Shown: positions 1-6,989 of the stretch, piece by piece
Position numbering within the stretch: the first letter of the stretch is position 1
Layout: the number at the start of each line of letters is the position of its first letter
Assembly (NCBI GenBank): GCA_001797695.1
Contig: MGQD01000058.1
Span: 1 to 8,972, forward strand
From: Deltaproteobacteria bacterium RBG_13_49_15
Lineage (GTDB): Bacteria > Desulfobacterota > Desulfobacteria > Desulfobacterales > UBA2156
Direction: 5' to 3'
DNA: 8,972 bases
Translations under genes and position numbers: made by a program
The notes under the pieces: model-generated
Seen by the model: only the letters and a program-made list of their open reading frames with translations
What the model was told of the DNA's origin: nothing
Database searches by the model: none

Positions 1-2915
1 GACGATTTATCCCGATCGGCAACACTGATAAACACGCTTCCTGATAAGGGGAGGGGCTGGCCGGCGCCGAGTTGCGATTTGGCATAAGCGGACCCGAAAT
101 CCGAATCGATCCCCATGCCTTCACCGGTCGACTTCATTTCCGGTCCGAGAAGGGTATCGACATCCGGGAACCGGTCGAAGGGGAGAACAGCCTCCTTAAC
201 TGATATGTGGAGCGGGATGACTTCCCGGGCTAGACCCAGTTCCTCAAGAGTTTTGCCGAGCATCACTTTTGTGGCTAATTTGGCAAAGGGGATGCCGGTA
301 GCCTTGCTCACGAAAGGAACGGTTCTGGAAGCTCTTGGGTTGACTTCAAGGACAAAGACACGGCCATCCTTGATGGCGTACTGCACATTCATCAGTCCGA
401 TAACATGGAGTTCGGCAGCCATGGCTTTCGTTCCCCTGGCGATCTCTTCCAGAATCTTCGGTTGAATGCTGTATGGCGGGAGGACGCAGGCCGAATCTCC
501 GGAATGGATGCCGGCTTCTTCAATGTGCTCCATGATGCCGCCGATGATGGTCCGCTTTCCATCTGAAATCGCATCCACATCCACTTCAACGGCGTCCTCA
601 AGGAATTTATCGATCAGGACCGGATGCCCTAAGGATTCAAGAATGGCCAGACGGGTGAAGTTTTCCAGATCGTTTCGGTCATAGACGATCTTCATGGCCC
701 TTCCGCCTAAAACATAGGATGGGCGGACGATGACCGGATATCCGATGGATTCGGCCACGGCGGTCGCTTCCTCAATCGACATGGCGGTTCCGTTGGCCGG
801 CTGGGAGAGGGATAATTTTTTCAAAAGAACCTGGAACAGCTCCCGGTCTTCGGCCCGGTCGATGCTGTCCGGCTGAGTCCCAAGGATGGGAACTCCCGCC
901 TTGAAAAGAGGGACGGAAAGGTTCAGCGGGGTCTGCCCTCCGAACTGGACAATGACCCCCATCGGTTTTTCCATTTCCACGATACTCAGAACATCTTCTT
1001 TTGTGAGCGGCTCGAAATAAAGCTTGTCGGAAGTATCATAATCAGTGCTTACCGTTTCCGGATTGCTGTTGACCATAATGCTTTCGATCCCTTCCTCCCG
1101 AAGGGCAAAGGAAGCATGGACGCAGCAATAGTCGAATTCGATACCCTGTCCGATCCGGTTGGGACCGCCGCCCAAAATCATGACCTTCTTCCGGGAGGTG
1201 ACGCGGGCTTCATTTTCCGGTTCATAGGTGGAATAGTAATAAGGGGTTGCCGCACGAAACTCGGCGGCACACGTGTCGACCAGTTTATAAACCGGCCGGA
1301 TACCAAGGGTTTTCCGCCGGGTTTGGATTTGATCCTCATCGGTTCCGGTGAGATGGGCGATCTGGATGTCCGAAAAGCCCCATGATTTCGCTTTTTGGAT
1401 CAATTCAGGATTAAGCTCATCAATTTGATTTTGCCTTAAACGGCTTTCAAATGCCAGTTGCTCTTCAAGTTCGACAATTTCCCGGATCTGATGCAAAAAC
1501 CATGGGTCGATACCGGTTAAGCCGTAAATGGATGAAATGGAAAAACCCTTCTGCAGCGCGTACCGCAGGTAAAAAATGCGCCTGGAGTTCGGAGTGGCCA
1601 GTCTCTGTTCGATCTCATATCTAATTTCTTTTTCCGCATTCGGATCGGTTAATCTTTCCTTACAGAAAGCAGGATCTTTCCCATCAGCTCCCAATCCGTA
1701 TCGGCCGATTTCAAGAGAGCGAAGCCCTTTCTGGAGCGCCTCCTTGAATGTTCTTCCGATGGCCATGGTCTCTCCGACGGACTTCATCGAAGTGGTCAGG
1801 TAGTCCTTTGTCTCGGGGAATTTTTCAAAAGCCCACCGGGGGATTTTAACGACGCAGTAATCGAGGGTCGGTTCGAAGGATGCCAGAGTCTCACCGGTTA
1901 TGTCGTTGGGGATCTCGTCCAGCGCGTATCCCACCGCCAGTTTTGCCGCAATTTTGGCAATGGGAAACCCTGTGGCTTTTGACGCCAGGGCGCTGCTCCT
2001 GGAAACCCTTGGATTCATCTCCACCACGACCATCTCTCCTGTTTTGGGATTGACGGCAAACTGGACATTGGAGCCGCCCGTATCCACTCCGATCTCCCGA
2101 ATGATGGCGATTGAAGCGTCCCTCATCCGCTGATATTCTTTGTCGGATAAGGTCTGGGCAGGCGCAACCGTAATGCTGTCTCCGGTGTGAATTCCCATGG
2201 GGTCCATATTTTCGATTGAGCAGATGATGACCACATTATCGTTTTTATCCCGCATGACCTCCAGTTCATATTCTTTCCATCCTAAAACGGATTCCTCGAG
2301 CATGATTTGACCGATGATGCTGGCATCAAGTCCGGCTTTGGCCAGGTTTTCCAATTCTTCAATATTATAGGCAATCCCGCCTCCGGTTCCTCCCAGGGTA
2401 AAACTCGGCCGGATAATAATAGGAAATCCGATCCTTCCTGCGATTTCCCGGCATTGGTCAATGGTGGTGGCGATCCCGCTTCTGGGGACTCGAAGTCCGA
2501 TCTTGGCCATGCAATTTCGGAAAAGATCCCTGTCTTCAGCCTTCTGAATCGATTCCAGGGATGCTCCGATCATTTCGACGCCGAATTTTTCCAAAATGCC
2601 CATCTTTGCGACCTTCACGGCAATGTTAAGGCCTGTTTGCCCTCCCAATGTAGGGAGGAGGGCGTCGGGACGTTCCCGCTCGATGATCATGGCCACCGTT
2701 TCCGGGGTGATCGGTTCGATGTAGGTTCGGTGCGCCATTTCAGGATCGGTCATGATGGTGGCGGGATTGCTGTTGACAAGGGTAATCTCAAACCCTTCTT
2801 CCTTTAACGCCTTGCAGGCTTGGGTTCCGGAATAGTCGAACTCGCAGGCCTGACTGATGATGATCGGGCCGGCGCCGACGATGAGGATTTTTTGAATGTC
2901 CGTTCGTTTGGGCAT
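1..2915 (-). CDS. carB: Carbamoyl phosphate synthetase large subunit (partial, C-terminus beyond left edge)
   Basis: CarB makes carbamoyl phosphate from bicarbonate, two ATP and the ammonia channelled from CarA, for pyrimidine and arginine synthesis in the cytoplasm. The frame is open with no stop from the ATG at 2915 to the window edge, giving 971 residues of an expected 1,075 to 1,090. The N-terminus MPKRTDIQKILIVGAGP matches the family start, and an in-frame TAG seven codons upstream excludes a longer protein. The first ATP-grasp half shows RPSFTLGGTGGG near residue 168 and EMNPRVSRSSALASKATG near 300. The second half opens with GGGPNRIGQGIEFDY near 580, then RPSYVLGGRAM near 730 and EVNPRASRTVPF near 857. 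The last residues, SVADRDKS, align with the start of the allosteric domain; Ser964 and Lys970 match E. coli Ser948 and Lys954, so nucleotide control is probably retained. It lies 59 bases behind carA. No good Shine-Dalgarno is visible: the nearest GGAG is about 24 bases from the ATG. Confidence 0.98.
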   Translation of the reverse strand, partial: MPKRTDIQKILIVGAGPIIISQACEFDYSGTQACKALKEEGFEITLVNSNPATIMTDPEMAHRTYIEPITPETVAMIIERERPDALLPTLGGQTGLNIAVKVAKMGILEKFGVEMIGASLESIQKAEDRDLFRNCMAKIGLRVPRSGIATTIDQCREIAGRIGFPIIIRPSFTLGGTGGGIAYNIEELENLAKAGLDASIIGQIMLEESVLGWKEYELEVMRDKNDNVVIICSIENMDPMGIHTGDSITVAPAQTLSDKEYQRMRDASIAIIREIGVDTGGSNVQFAVNPKTGEMVVVEMNPRVSRSSALASKATGFPIAKIAAKLAVGYALDEIPNDITGETLASFEPTLDYCVVKIPRWAFEKFPETKDYLTTSMKSVGETMAIGRTFKEALQKGLRSLEIGRYGLGADGKDPAFCKERLTDPNAEKEIRYEIEQRLATPNSRRIFYLRYALQKGFSISSIYGLTGIDPWFLHQIREIVELEEQLAFESRLRQNQIDELNPELIQKAKSWGFSDIQIAHLTGTDEDQIQTRRKTLGIRPVYKLVDTCAAEFRAATPYYYSTYEPENEARVTSRKKVMILGGGPNRIGQGIEFDYCCVHASFALREEGIESIMVNSNPETVSTDYDTSDKLYFEPLTKEDVLSIVEMEKPMGVIVQFGGQTPLNLSVPLFKAGVPILGTQPDSIDRAEDRELFQVLLKKLSLSQPANGTAMSIEEATAVAESIGYPVIVRPSYVLGGRAMKIVYDRNDLENFTRLAILESLGHPVLIDKFLEDAVEVDVDAISDGKRTIIGGIMEHIEEAGIHSGDSACVLPPYSIQPKILEEIARGTKAMAAELHVIGLMNVQYAIKDGRVFVLEVNPRASRTVPFVSKATGIPFAKLATKVMLGKTLEELGLAREVIPLHISVKEAVLPFDRFPDVDTLLGPEMKSTGEGMGIDSDFGSAYAKSQLGAGQPLPLSGSVFISVADRDKS

Positions 2916-2974
2916 GCTGAAAAGGTTCGGCTTCTATCTCCGATCGGGTTTCGATGGAATATGGTTCGTTTCGG

Positions 2975-4126
2975 TTAACAAGGCGAATATCCGGTCATGA
3001 GTTTTTTAAATTCCCCGAAGAGATATCTGGCATCATGAGGACCGGGAGACGCCTCAGGGTGATATTGCACAGCCAGGATGGATAGGGAGCGGTGTCTGAA
3101 TCCTTCCAGGGTATTGTCGTTTAGGTTGATATGGGTTACCTGGGTCTCCTTTCCCTCGATAGTGGCGGTATCGACGGCGAACCCATGGTTTTGAGAAGTA
3201 ATCTCTACCCGCCCGGTCAAGAGATTTTTGACCGGCTGATTGGCGCCGCGATGCCCGAATTTCAATTTATAGGTTTTCCCACCAAGGGCAAGGCCCAAGA
3301 GTTGGTGCCCGAGGCAGATTCCGAATATGGGACGGAAGCCAAAAAGCTCCCGGATGGTTTGAATCGCATAGTCCACTGGTTCCGGATCGCCCGGGCCGTT
3401 GGATAGAAAAATTCCGTCCGGTTCCAGGGTCCTGACGAAATCGGCAGGGGTATTTGCCGGAACCACCACGATGTCGCAACCGATCTTTTCGAGCGATCTT
3501 AAGATATTGTATTTGATGCCGAAATCAAAAGCAACGACGGCGCATTTCGATCCCTTATTCTTCCAGATCCGATGGTTTATCTCTATTTCATTGCCAGGTT
3601 CGTCTCCGATCCGGTTTCCGTTTGACCATATATAAGGCCTCCGTGCAGTCACCTCTTTCACCAGGTCCCGGCCGGTCATTCCTGGAATTTCTTTTGCTTT
3701 TTGAGTCAGAGATGCCGGATTCAGGTCTTTTGTCGAAACAGCCGCCCGCATGGCGCCGATGCTCCGGATATGCAGAGTCAGAGCGCGCGTGTCGATTCCC
3801 TCTACGCCGAGAATATGTTGCGTTTTCAGGTATTCGGACAAGCGTCCCGTTGAACGGAAGTTGCTGGGAAAGTCCTGATATTCTTTCATTAAAAACGCCG
3901 AGACCTGAATCCGATCCGATTCGTTGTCTTCCGGATTAACTCCGTAATTGCCGATGAGGGGGTAGGTCATGGTCACCATCTGTCCTCTATAGGATGGATC
4001 GGTCAGGATCTCCTGGTACCCTGTCATGCTGGTGTTGAAGACGATCTCTCCCGTGCTCTCACCAGGGCCGGTGATGGAGCGGCAGGGAAAAGTCCGGCCG
4101 TCTTCCAGAGCAAGAAGTCCTTTCAT
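2975..4126 (-). CDS. carA: Carbamoyl phosphate synthetase small subunit (glutamine amidotransferase)
   Basis: CarA hydrolyses glutamine and passes the ammonia through a tunnel to CarB. The 383 residues match the family length (E. coli 382). The N-terminal CarA-specific domain (about 1 to 150) carries GEIVFNTSMTGYQEILTDPS at 26 to 45 and GIDTRALT at 110 to 117. The class I amidotransferase domain (about 193 to 375) has LSNGPGDP at 241 to 248, the nucleophile Cys271 in GICLGHQLLG, and His356 and Glu358 in QYHPEAS, so the Cys-His-Glu triad is complete. Start choice is firm: in-frame TAA at 4135 to 4133 lies three codons before the ATG, with only two TGT codons between. The region before the ATG (ACGGTAATGTTGT) holds no clear Shine-Dalgarno. 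It is followed 59 bases later by carB, the classic carAB order, and presumably shares its message. It is preceded by a 127-base gap that may hold the carAB promoter. Confidence 0.98.
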   Translation of the reverse strand: MKGLLALEDGRTFPCRSITGPGESTGEIVFNTSMTGYQEILTDPSYRGQMVTMTYPLIGNYGVNPEDNESDRIQVSAFLMKEYQDFPSNFRSTGRLSEYLKTQHILGVEGIDTRALTLHIRSIGAMRAAVSTKDLNPASLTQKAKEIPGMTGRDLVKEVTARRPYIWSNGNRIGDEPGNEIEINHRIWKNKGSKCAVVAFDFGIKYNILRSLEKIGCDIVVVPANTPADFVRTLEPDGIFLSNGPGDPEPVDYAIQTIRELFGFRPIFGICLGHQLLGLALGGKTYKLKFGHRGANQPVKNLLTGRVEITSQNHGFAVDTATIEGKETQVTHINLNDNTLEGFRHRSLSILAVQYHPEASPGPHDARYLFGEFKKLMTGYSPC

Positions 4127-4253
4127 ACAACATTACCGTAAAATATGAGTTAAAAACTGATGCGACAGGGACATTTTACCAACAGGAAATGCTCTTGTAG
4201 CCCTAATATATTAACACTTTTTAAAATTGAAGCAACACCAAAAGCGCACATTT
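4127..4253. other. AT-rich intergenic region upstream of carA
   Basis: This is the longest non-coding stretch in the window, 127 bases between the stop of the amidotransferase/GXGXG gene and carA. It is clearly richer in A and T than the flanking genes. Read on the minus strand it contains a possible promoter (4205 to 4235) and, closer to carA, a 13-codon open frame (4174 to 4133) in frame with carA and ending in TAA two codons before it. I see no convincing intrinsic terminator: there is no GC-rich stem followed by a run of T. The short matches present, such as CATTT paired with AAATG over a ten-base loop at about 4172 to 4191, are too weak to call. No PyrR-type site or riboswitch was recognised. 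Confidence 0.7.
4205..4235 (-). promoter_or_regulatory. carA: Candidate carAB promoter (sigma70-like)
   Basis: On the minus strand TTGCTT (4235 to 4230) could act as a -35 element. Two overlapping -10 candidates follow: TAATAT after 16 bases (four of six consensus matches) or TATATT after 19 bases (five of six, but poor spacing). The spacer is AT-rich. The site lies about 80 bases upstream of carA, in the only gap here long enough for a promoter. Chance hits of this quality are common in AT-rich DNA, and carAB could instead be co-transcribed from upstream. Confidence 0.3.
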
Positions 4254-6953
4254 TCAGGCCGCCTCGATCACCTCTGACCGCCACTCTTCTCCCCATTCCT
4301 CAGCCGATATCGATGCTTTGGCCAGAACTTGAAGGGGAATGGCCCGCACTTTCCGGTAAACGTGGAGGCATTCCTTCCGAATCCCCTTTACCGTCAGAAG
4401 GTCTTTTTCCACCGATATACCGAAAAGCCTCTCGTTTTCCTTGAGATACGGAAGAATAAGTTCCCAATCCTCATGCGAGAGATCCACCAACTCGCCTCCG
4501 TTCAACTGGCTGGAGACGATTTTCCTGAAGGGATCTCTGACGTAAATAGCCCCTCCGGAGGCCAGAGAAAAGAGATTCGAGCCGGGATAAGGAACAGTCA
4601 GGTCCACAACGCGACCGTCTTCGTCGAACCGGATTCCGTTTAAAACGACAAAACCACCCCCGGATAAGGGATCTCCGGCCATAAAAGATTCGGCCAGGTA
4701 GTCCAGACAGGTGCCGTTGATCACGACTCTCGGAGACCCCACGGCATTGATCAGAGGCCTTCCGGCGGCATTTCCCATCACGTATACCTCCCCCCCCTTT
4801 GCACCATACATGAAGGTCTGCCCCACATCCCCGTAAATGACGAGTTTTCCCCGTTTCAGGATCTGCCCCAATTGATCCTGGGCGTTATTGTGGACGACGA
4901 TTTCCAAGCCGTCGATTCCAGAGGCCAGATAATCTCCCGAACTGTCATAGACATCAATGCGGACTCCGTCCGAACCTGCGGCAAGACCGCATCCACAGAA
5001 TCGCTGCCCCCTGTAACCATAGCAAATAAATCGTTTCCATCCCATCCGGTAGGCACGACAGATCAGCCGGGCATCGCAATCCTCGCCTTCAGGAGGAAAT
5101 TGACGGGCACAAACGATCAGGACCTTTTCCCCTGCTTCCGGACCGCGCAGGGTGTTGCGGAGGCTCCAGTCGATGTATCGATAGGCCCCGGGCGCTTTAT
5201 CCGTTAATTTAGGGGATGCGGCAAAGATGGAAGAAAGGCTCTCCCTCACGATTTGCAAAACCGAGCTTCGTTTTTTATCTCCGGTGGAATAACGACGATC
5301 ATTTAAATGGGTCAAAATATCAATGGCGTTTGTTTTGGCCGAATCGTTTTCCAGTGCATGGTTTTCGAGCTCCCGGCATGCATGAACCAGGGATGCGTAG
5401 TCCCATGAAGCCAACTGCTCAAGAATATGCGCCTTGAACCAGCCGGTTGATTTTCCCTTCACCCCTTTTGCCACTGCTGTTGAGATCGTTTTTGTCTCTT
5501 TCACCGGAAAGGCCTCGGCCGATCCATGGAATCCGTTCTGATGGCCGTTTGTTCGGACCGCTTCTCCGAATTTGTTGGTGCAGGTCAATTTTTTTCCGTC
5601 GCCTCCGGAATCGGTGTCGGCAACGGTGAAGATGAATGCTCCGCCGTCCGTTGCGCTTCCGCCCCTGGCGTTCCAGTATTTGTCGGCGATGGAGCCGAAT
5701 CGCTTGTCCTCCTGAGACAAACTCTGCAAGGTGGCGTCGATGGCCTGTTTTTCAGAACAGACCAGGCCGATCTGCACTTCTCCTTCCTGTAAGGCAAACA
5801 CCTGAGGCCGCAGCATCGATGTGTCGGTGATTCCGATCAACTGAAACGCATGATGATCCACATCATTTCGGGCGATGATAAAAAACCAGGGGCCGTCCGG
5901 AGAAGAATGGATATGTGCGGACTGGATATAGCGGTAGATCCGCTGTTTATCCGGCGGGAGCAGGTCGAAATCGTATTCTGTTGTCGGAGCCATGGCTTCG
6001 AAGATATACTCCATCGGATATCCGAACGTTCGGTTTAACAGGTCGAAAAGAAGGACGGAGACTTCGGTATCGGTTAAAAATTGGGGATAAATGTTGTTTT
6101 GTTTTAGATATTCACATACCGCATGATAATTGGCGAAATCACCGTTATGCACCAGAGCTTCGTGCATGCCGATGAATGGATGGGCTCCTCCCGGGTGCCA
6201 GACCCTCCCTTTCGTCGGATAGCGCTGATGAGCGATCCAGCCGTGTGCCTTGAAATCCTCCAAAAGATAATACTGGGCCACCTGTTCCGCATATCCGACG
6301 ATCTTGAAGATCATCATATTCCGCCCGTGAGAGAGGACGAACGCCTTCTGCTCTCCCAGGGAGGCATAGTATTGATGGTTTATCCGATTCGAATTTTGAT
6401 AGATGAATTCATCTTCAACTTTTTTTGGGTTCATGGTTTCAATAGTGTTTTCGACGGCAAAACGATCCAAAACATCTGGTTTAACCCGGACGAAATATCG
6501 CCACACGTCCGGCGGTTTGACGCTGAGCCCGTCAATTTCTCGAAAATCATCCACCGTGGGGACCCGTTCAGCTTTATGGATTTCCATACAAGAGGCGATA
6601 CCGGATTCTTCAAGTCCGCTTCGGCAACCTTGATCCAGGAAGGCGATCTGGAGCAGATAATGGGTGTCCAATACGTCCTGATCGACCCCAAGGCTTTCAG
6701 GGGAGAGTCCGACGGCTGCAATGCCACCCCCTTTTCCGTTTCCGCGGTTGTGCATCTGAAACGAGGGTTCATAAATGTGGCGGCCACGGACCGGAATAGA
6801 AGAAATAAAACCGGTTACGCCACACCCTCCTTCTTCAGCGCCCTTTCTCCCTATGCTGTCCATATGGTTAAGTCTAGCCCTGGAGCGAGACAGGATTTCA
6901 ATGAAATTGGTTTGAACCGGATATGGCGCCGTTGTTGTTTTTTCCGATCTCAT
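4254..6953 (-). CDS. Class II glutamine amidotransferase fused to GXGXG domain (glutamate synthase-type)
   Basis: This 899-residue protein is probably the ammonia-releasing and scaffold subunit of a split glutamate synthase-like enzyme. Residues about 44 to 400 form an N-terminal-nucleophile amidotransferase: Cys44 in GGCGVTGF, MHNRGNGKGGG at 67 to 77, Arg244 in AHQRYPTKG, Asn270-Gly271 in LVHNGDFANY, and Asp295 in LTDTEV. Counting from Cys44 as residue 1, these fall at 201, 227, 228 and 252, close to GltB spacing, so the glutaminase site looks intact. Residues 1 to 43 would be a propeptide removed to expose Cys44. A stretch at about 445 to 600 has no recognised domain. Residues about 605 to 830 form the GXGXG beta-helix (VVHNNAQDQLGQ, IYGDVGQTFMYGAKGGEVYVMG, AVGSPRVVINGT). 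The FMN barrel and central domain of ordinary GltB are absent; the barrel lies in the two preceding genes, the nearer 36 bases away. The ATG at 6953 has a fair Shine-Dalgarno. The true amino acceptor is unknown. Confidence 0.92.
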   Translation of the reverse strand: MRSEKTTTAPYPVQTNFIEILSRSRARLNHMDSIGRKGAEEGGCGVTGFISSIPVRGRHIYEPSFQMHNRGNGKGGGIAAVGLSPESLGVDQDVLDTHYLLQIAFLDQGCRSGLEESGIASCMEIHKAERVPTVDDFREIDGLSVKPPDVWRYFVRVKPDVLDRFAVENTIETMNPKKVEDEFIYQNSNRINHQYYASLGEQKAFVLSHGRNMMIFKIVGYAEQVAQYYLLEDFKAHGWIAHQRYPTKGRVWHPGGAHPFIGMHEALVHNGDFANYHAVCEYLKQNNIYPQFLTDTEVSVLLFDLLNRTFGYPMEYIFEAMAPTTEYDFDLLPPDKQRIYRYIQSAHIHSSPDGPWFFIIARNDVDHHAFQLIGITDTSMLRPQVFALQEGEVQIGLVCSEKQAIDATLQSLSQEDKRFGSIADKYWNARGGSATDGGAFIFTVADTDSGGDGKKLTCTNKFGEAVRTNGHQNGFHGSAEAFPVKETKTISTAVAKGVKGKSTGWFKAHILEQLASWDYASLVHACRELENHALENDSAKTNAIDILTHLNDRRYSTGDKKRSSVLQIVRESLSSIFAASPKLTDKAPGAYRYIDWSLRNTLRGPEAGEKVLIVCARQFPPEGEDCDARLICRAYRMGWKRFICYGYRGQRFCGCGLAAGSDGVRIDVYDSSGDYLASGIDGLEIVVHNNAQDQLGQILKRGKLVIYGDVGQTFMYGAKGGEVYVMGNAAGRPLINAVGSPRVVINGTCLDYLAESFMAGDPLSGGGFVVLNGIRFDEDGRVVDLTVPYPGSNLFSLASGGAIYVRDPFRKIVSSQLNGGELVDLSHEDWELILPYLKENERLFGISVEKDLLTVKGIRKECLHVYRKVRAIPLQVLAKASISAEEWGEEWRSEVIEAA

Positions 6954-6963
6954 TTCAAAACCA

Positions 6964-6968
6964 TCCTT
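6964..6968 (-). promoter_or_regulatory. Ribosome binding site deciding the start at 6953
   Basis: AAGGA lies ten bases before the ATG at 6953. An in-frame ATG 30 codons further on (6863) has only CCAGGG about 18 bases away and no closer site. This favours the longer start, and therefore a propeptide of 43 residues before the catalytic cysteine rather than 13. Confidence 0.55.
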
Positions 6969-6989
6969 TTTAATCAGAGATAAATCGCC

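Noticed and set aside
1..2915. Possible broken carB, because no stop codon is present
   Set aside because: The frame was read from 2915 to the edge without a stop or frameshift and ends at the start of the allosteric domain; it is simply cut by the window.
3267..3479. Minus-strand open frames inside carA, the barrel gene and the amidotransferase gene (for example 3267 to 3479, 7409 to 7699, 6431 to 6787)
   Set aside because: They are out-of-frame shadows of conserved genes on the same strand with no own start signals or domain content.
4172..4191. Short inverted repeat (CATTT/AAATG) upstream of carA as a terminator or attenuator
   Set aside because: Five AT-rich pairs with a ten-base loop and no following T run is not a credible terminator, and no antiterminator partner is visible.
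6821..6863. Alternative start at the ATG at 6863 for the amidotransferase gene
   Set aside because: It has no properly spaced ribosome binding site, whereas the ATG at 6953 has AAGGA ten bases upstream. It remains possible but is less likely.
6123..6983. A 286-residue open frame on the plus strand, and shorter plus-strand frames such as 2307 to 2807 (166 residues) and 7134 to 7577 (147 residues)
   Set aside because: They lie wholly or almost wholly antisense to strongly conserved genes, show no recognisable domain, and arise from the codon use of the true minus-strand genes.
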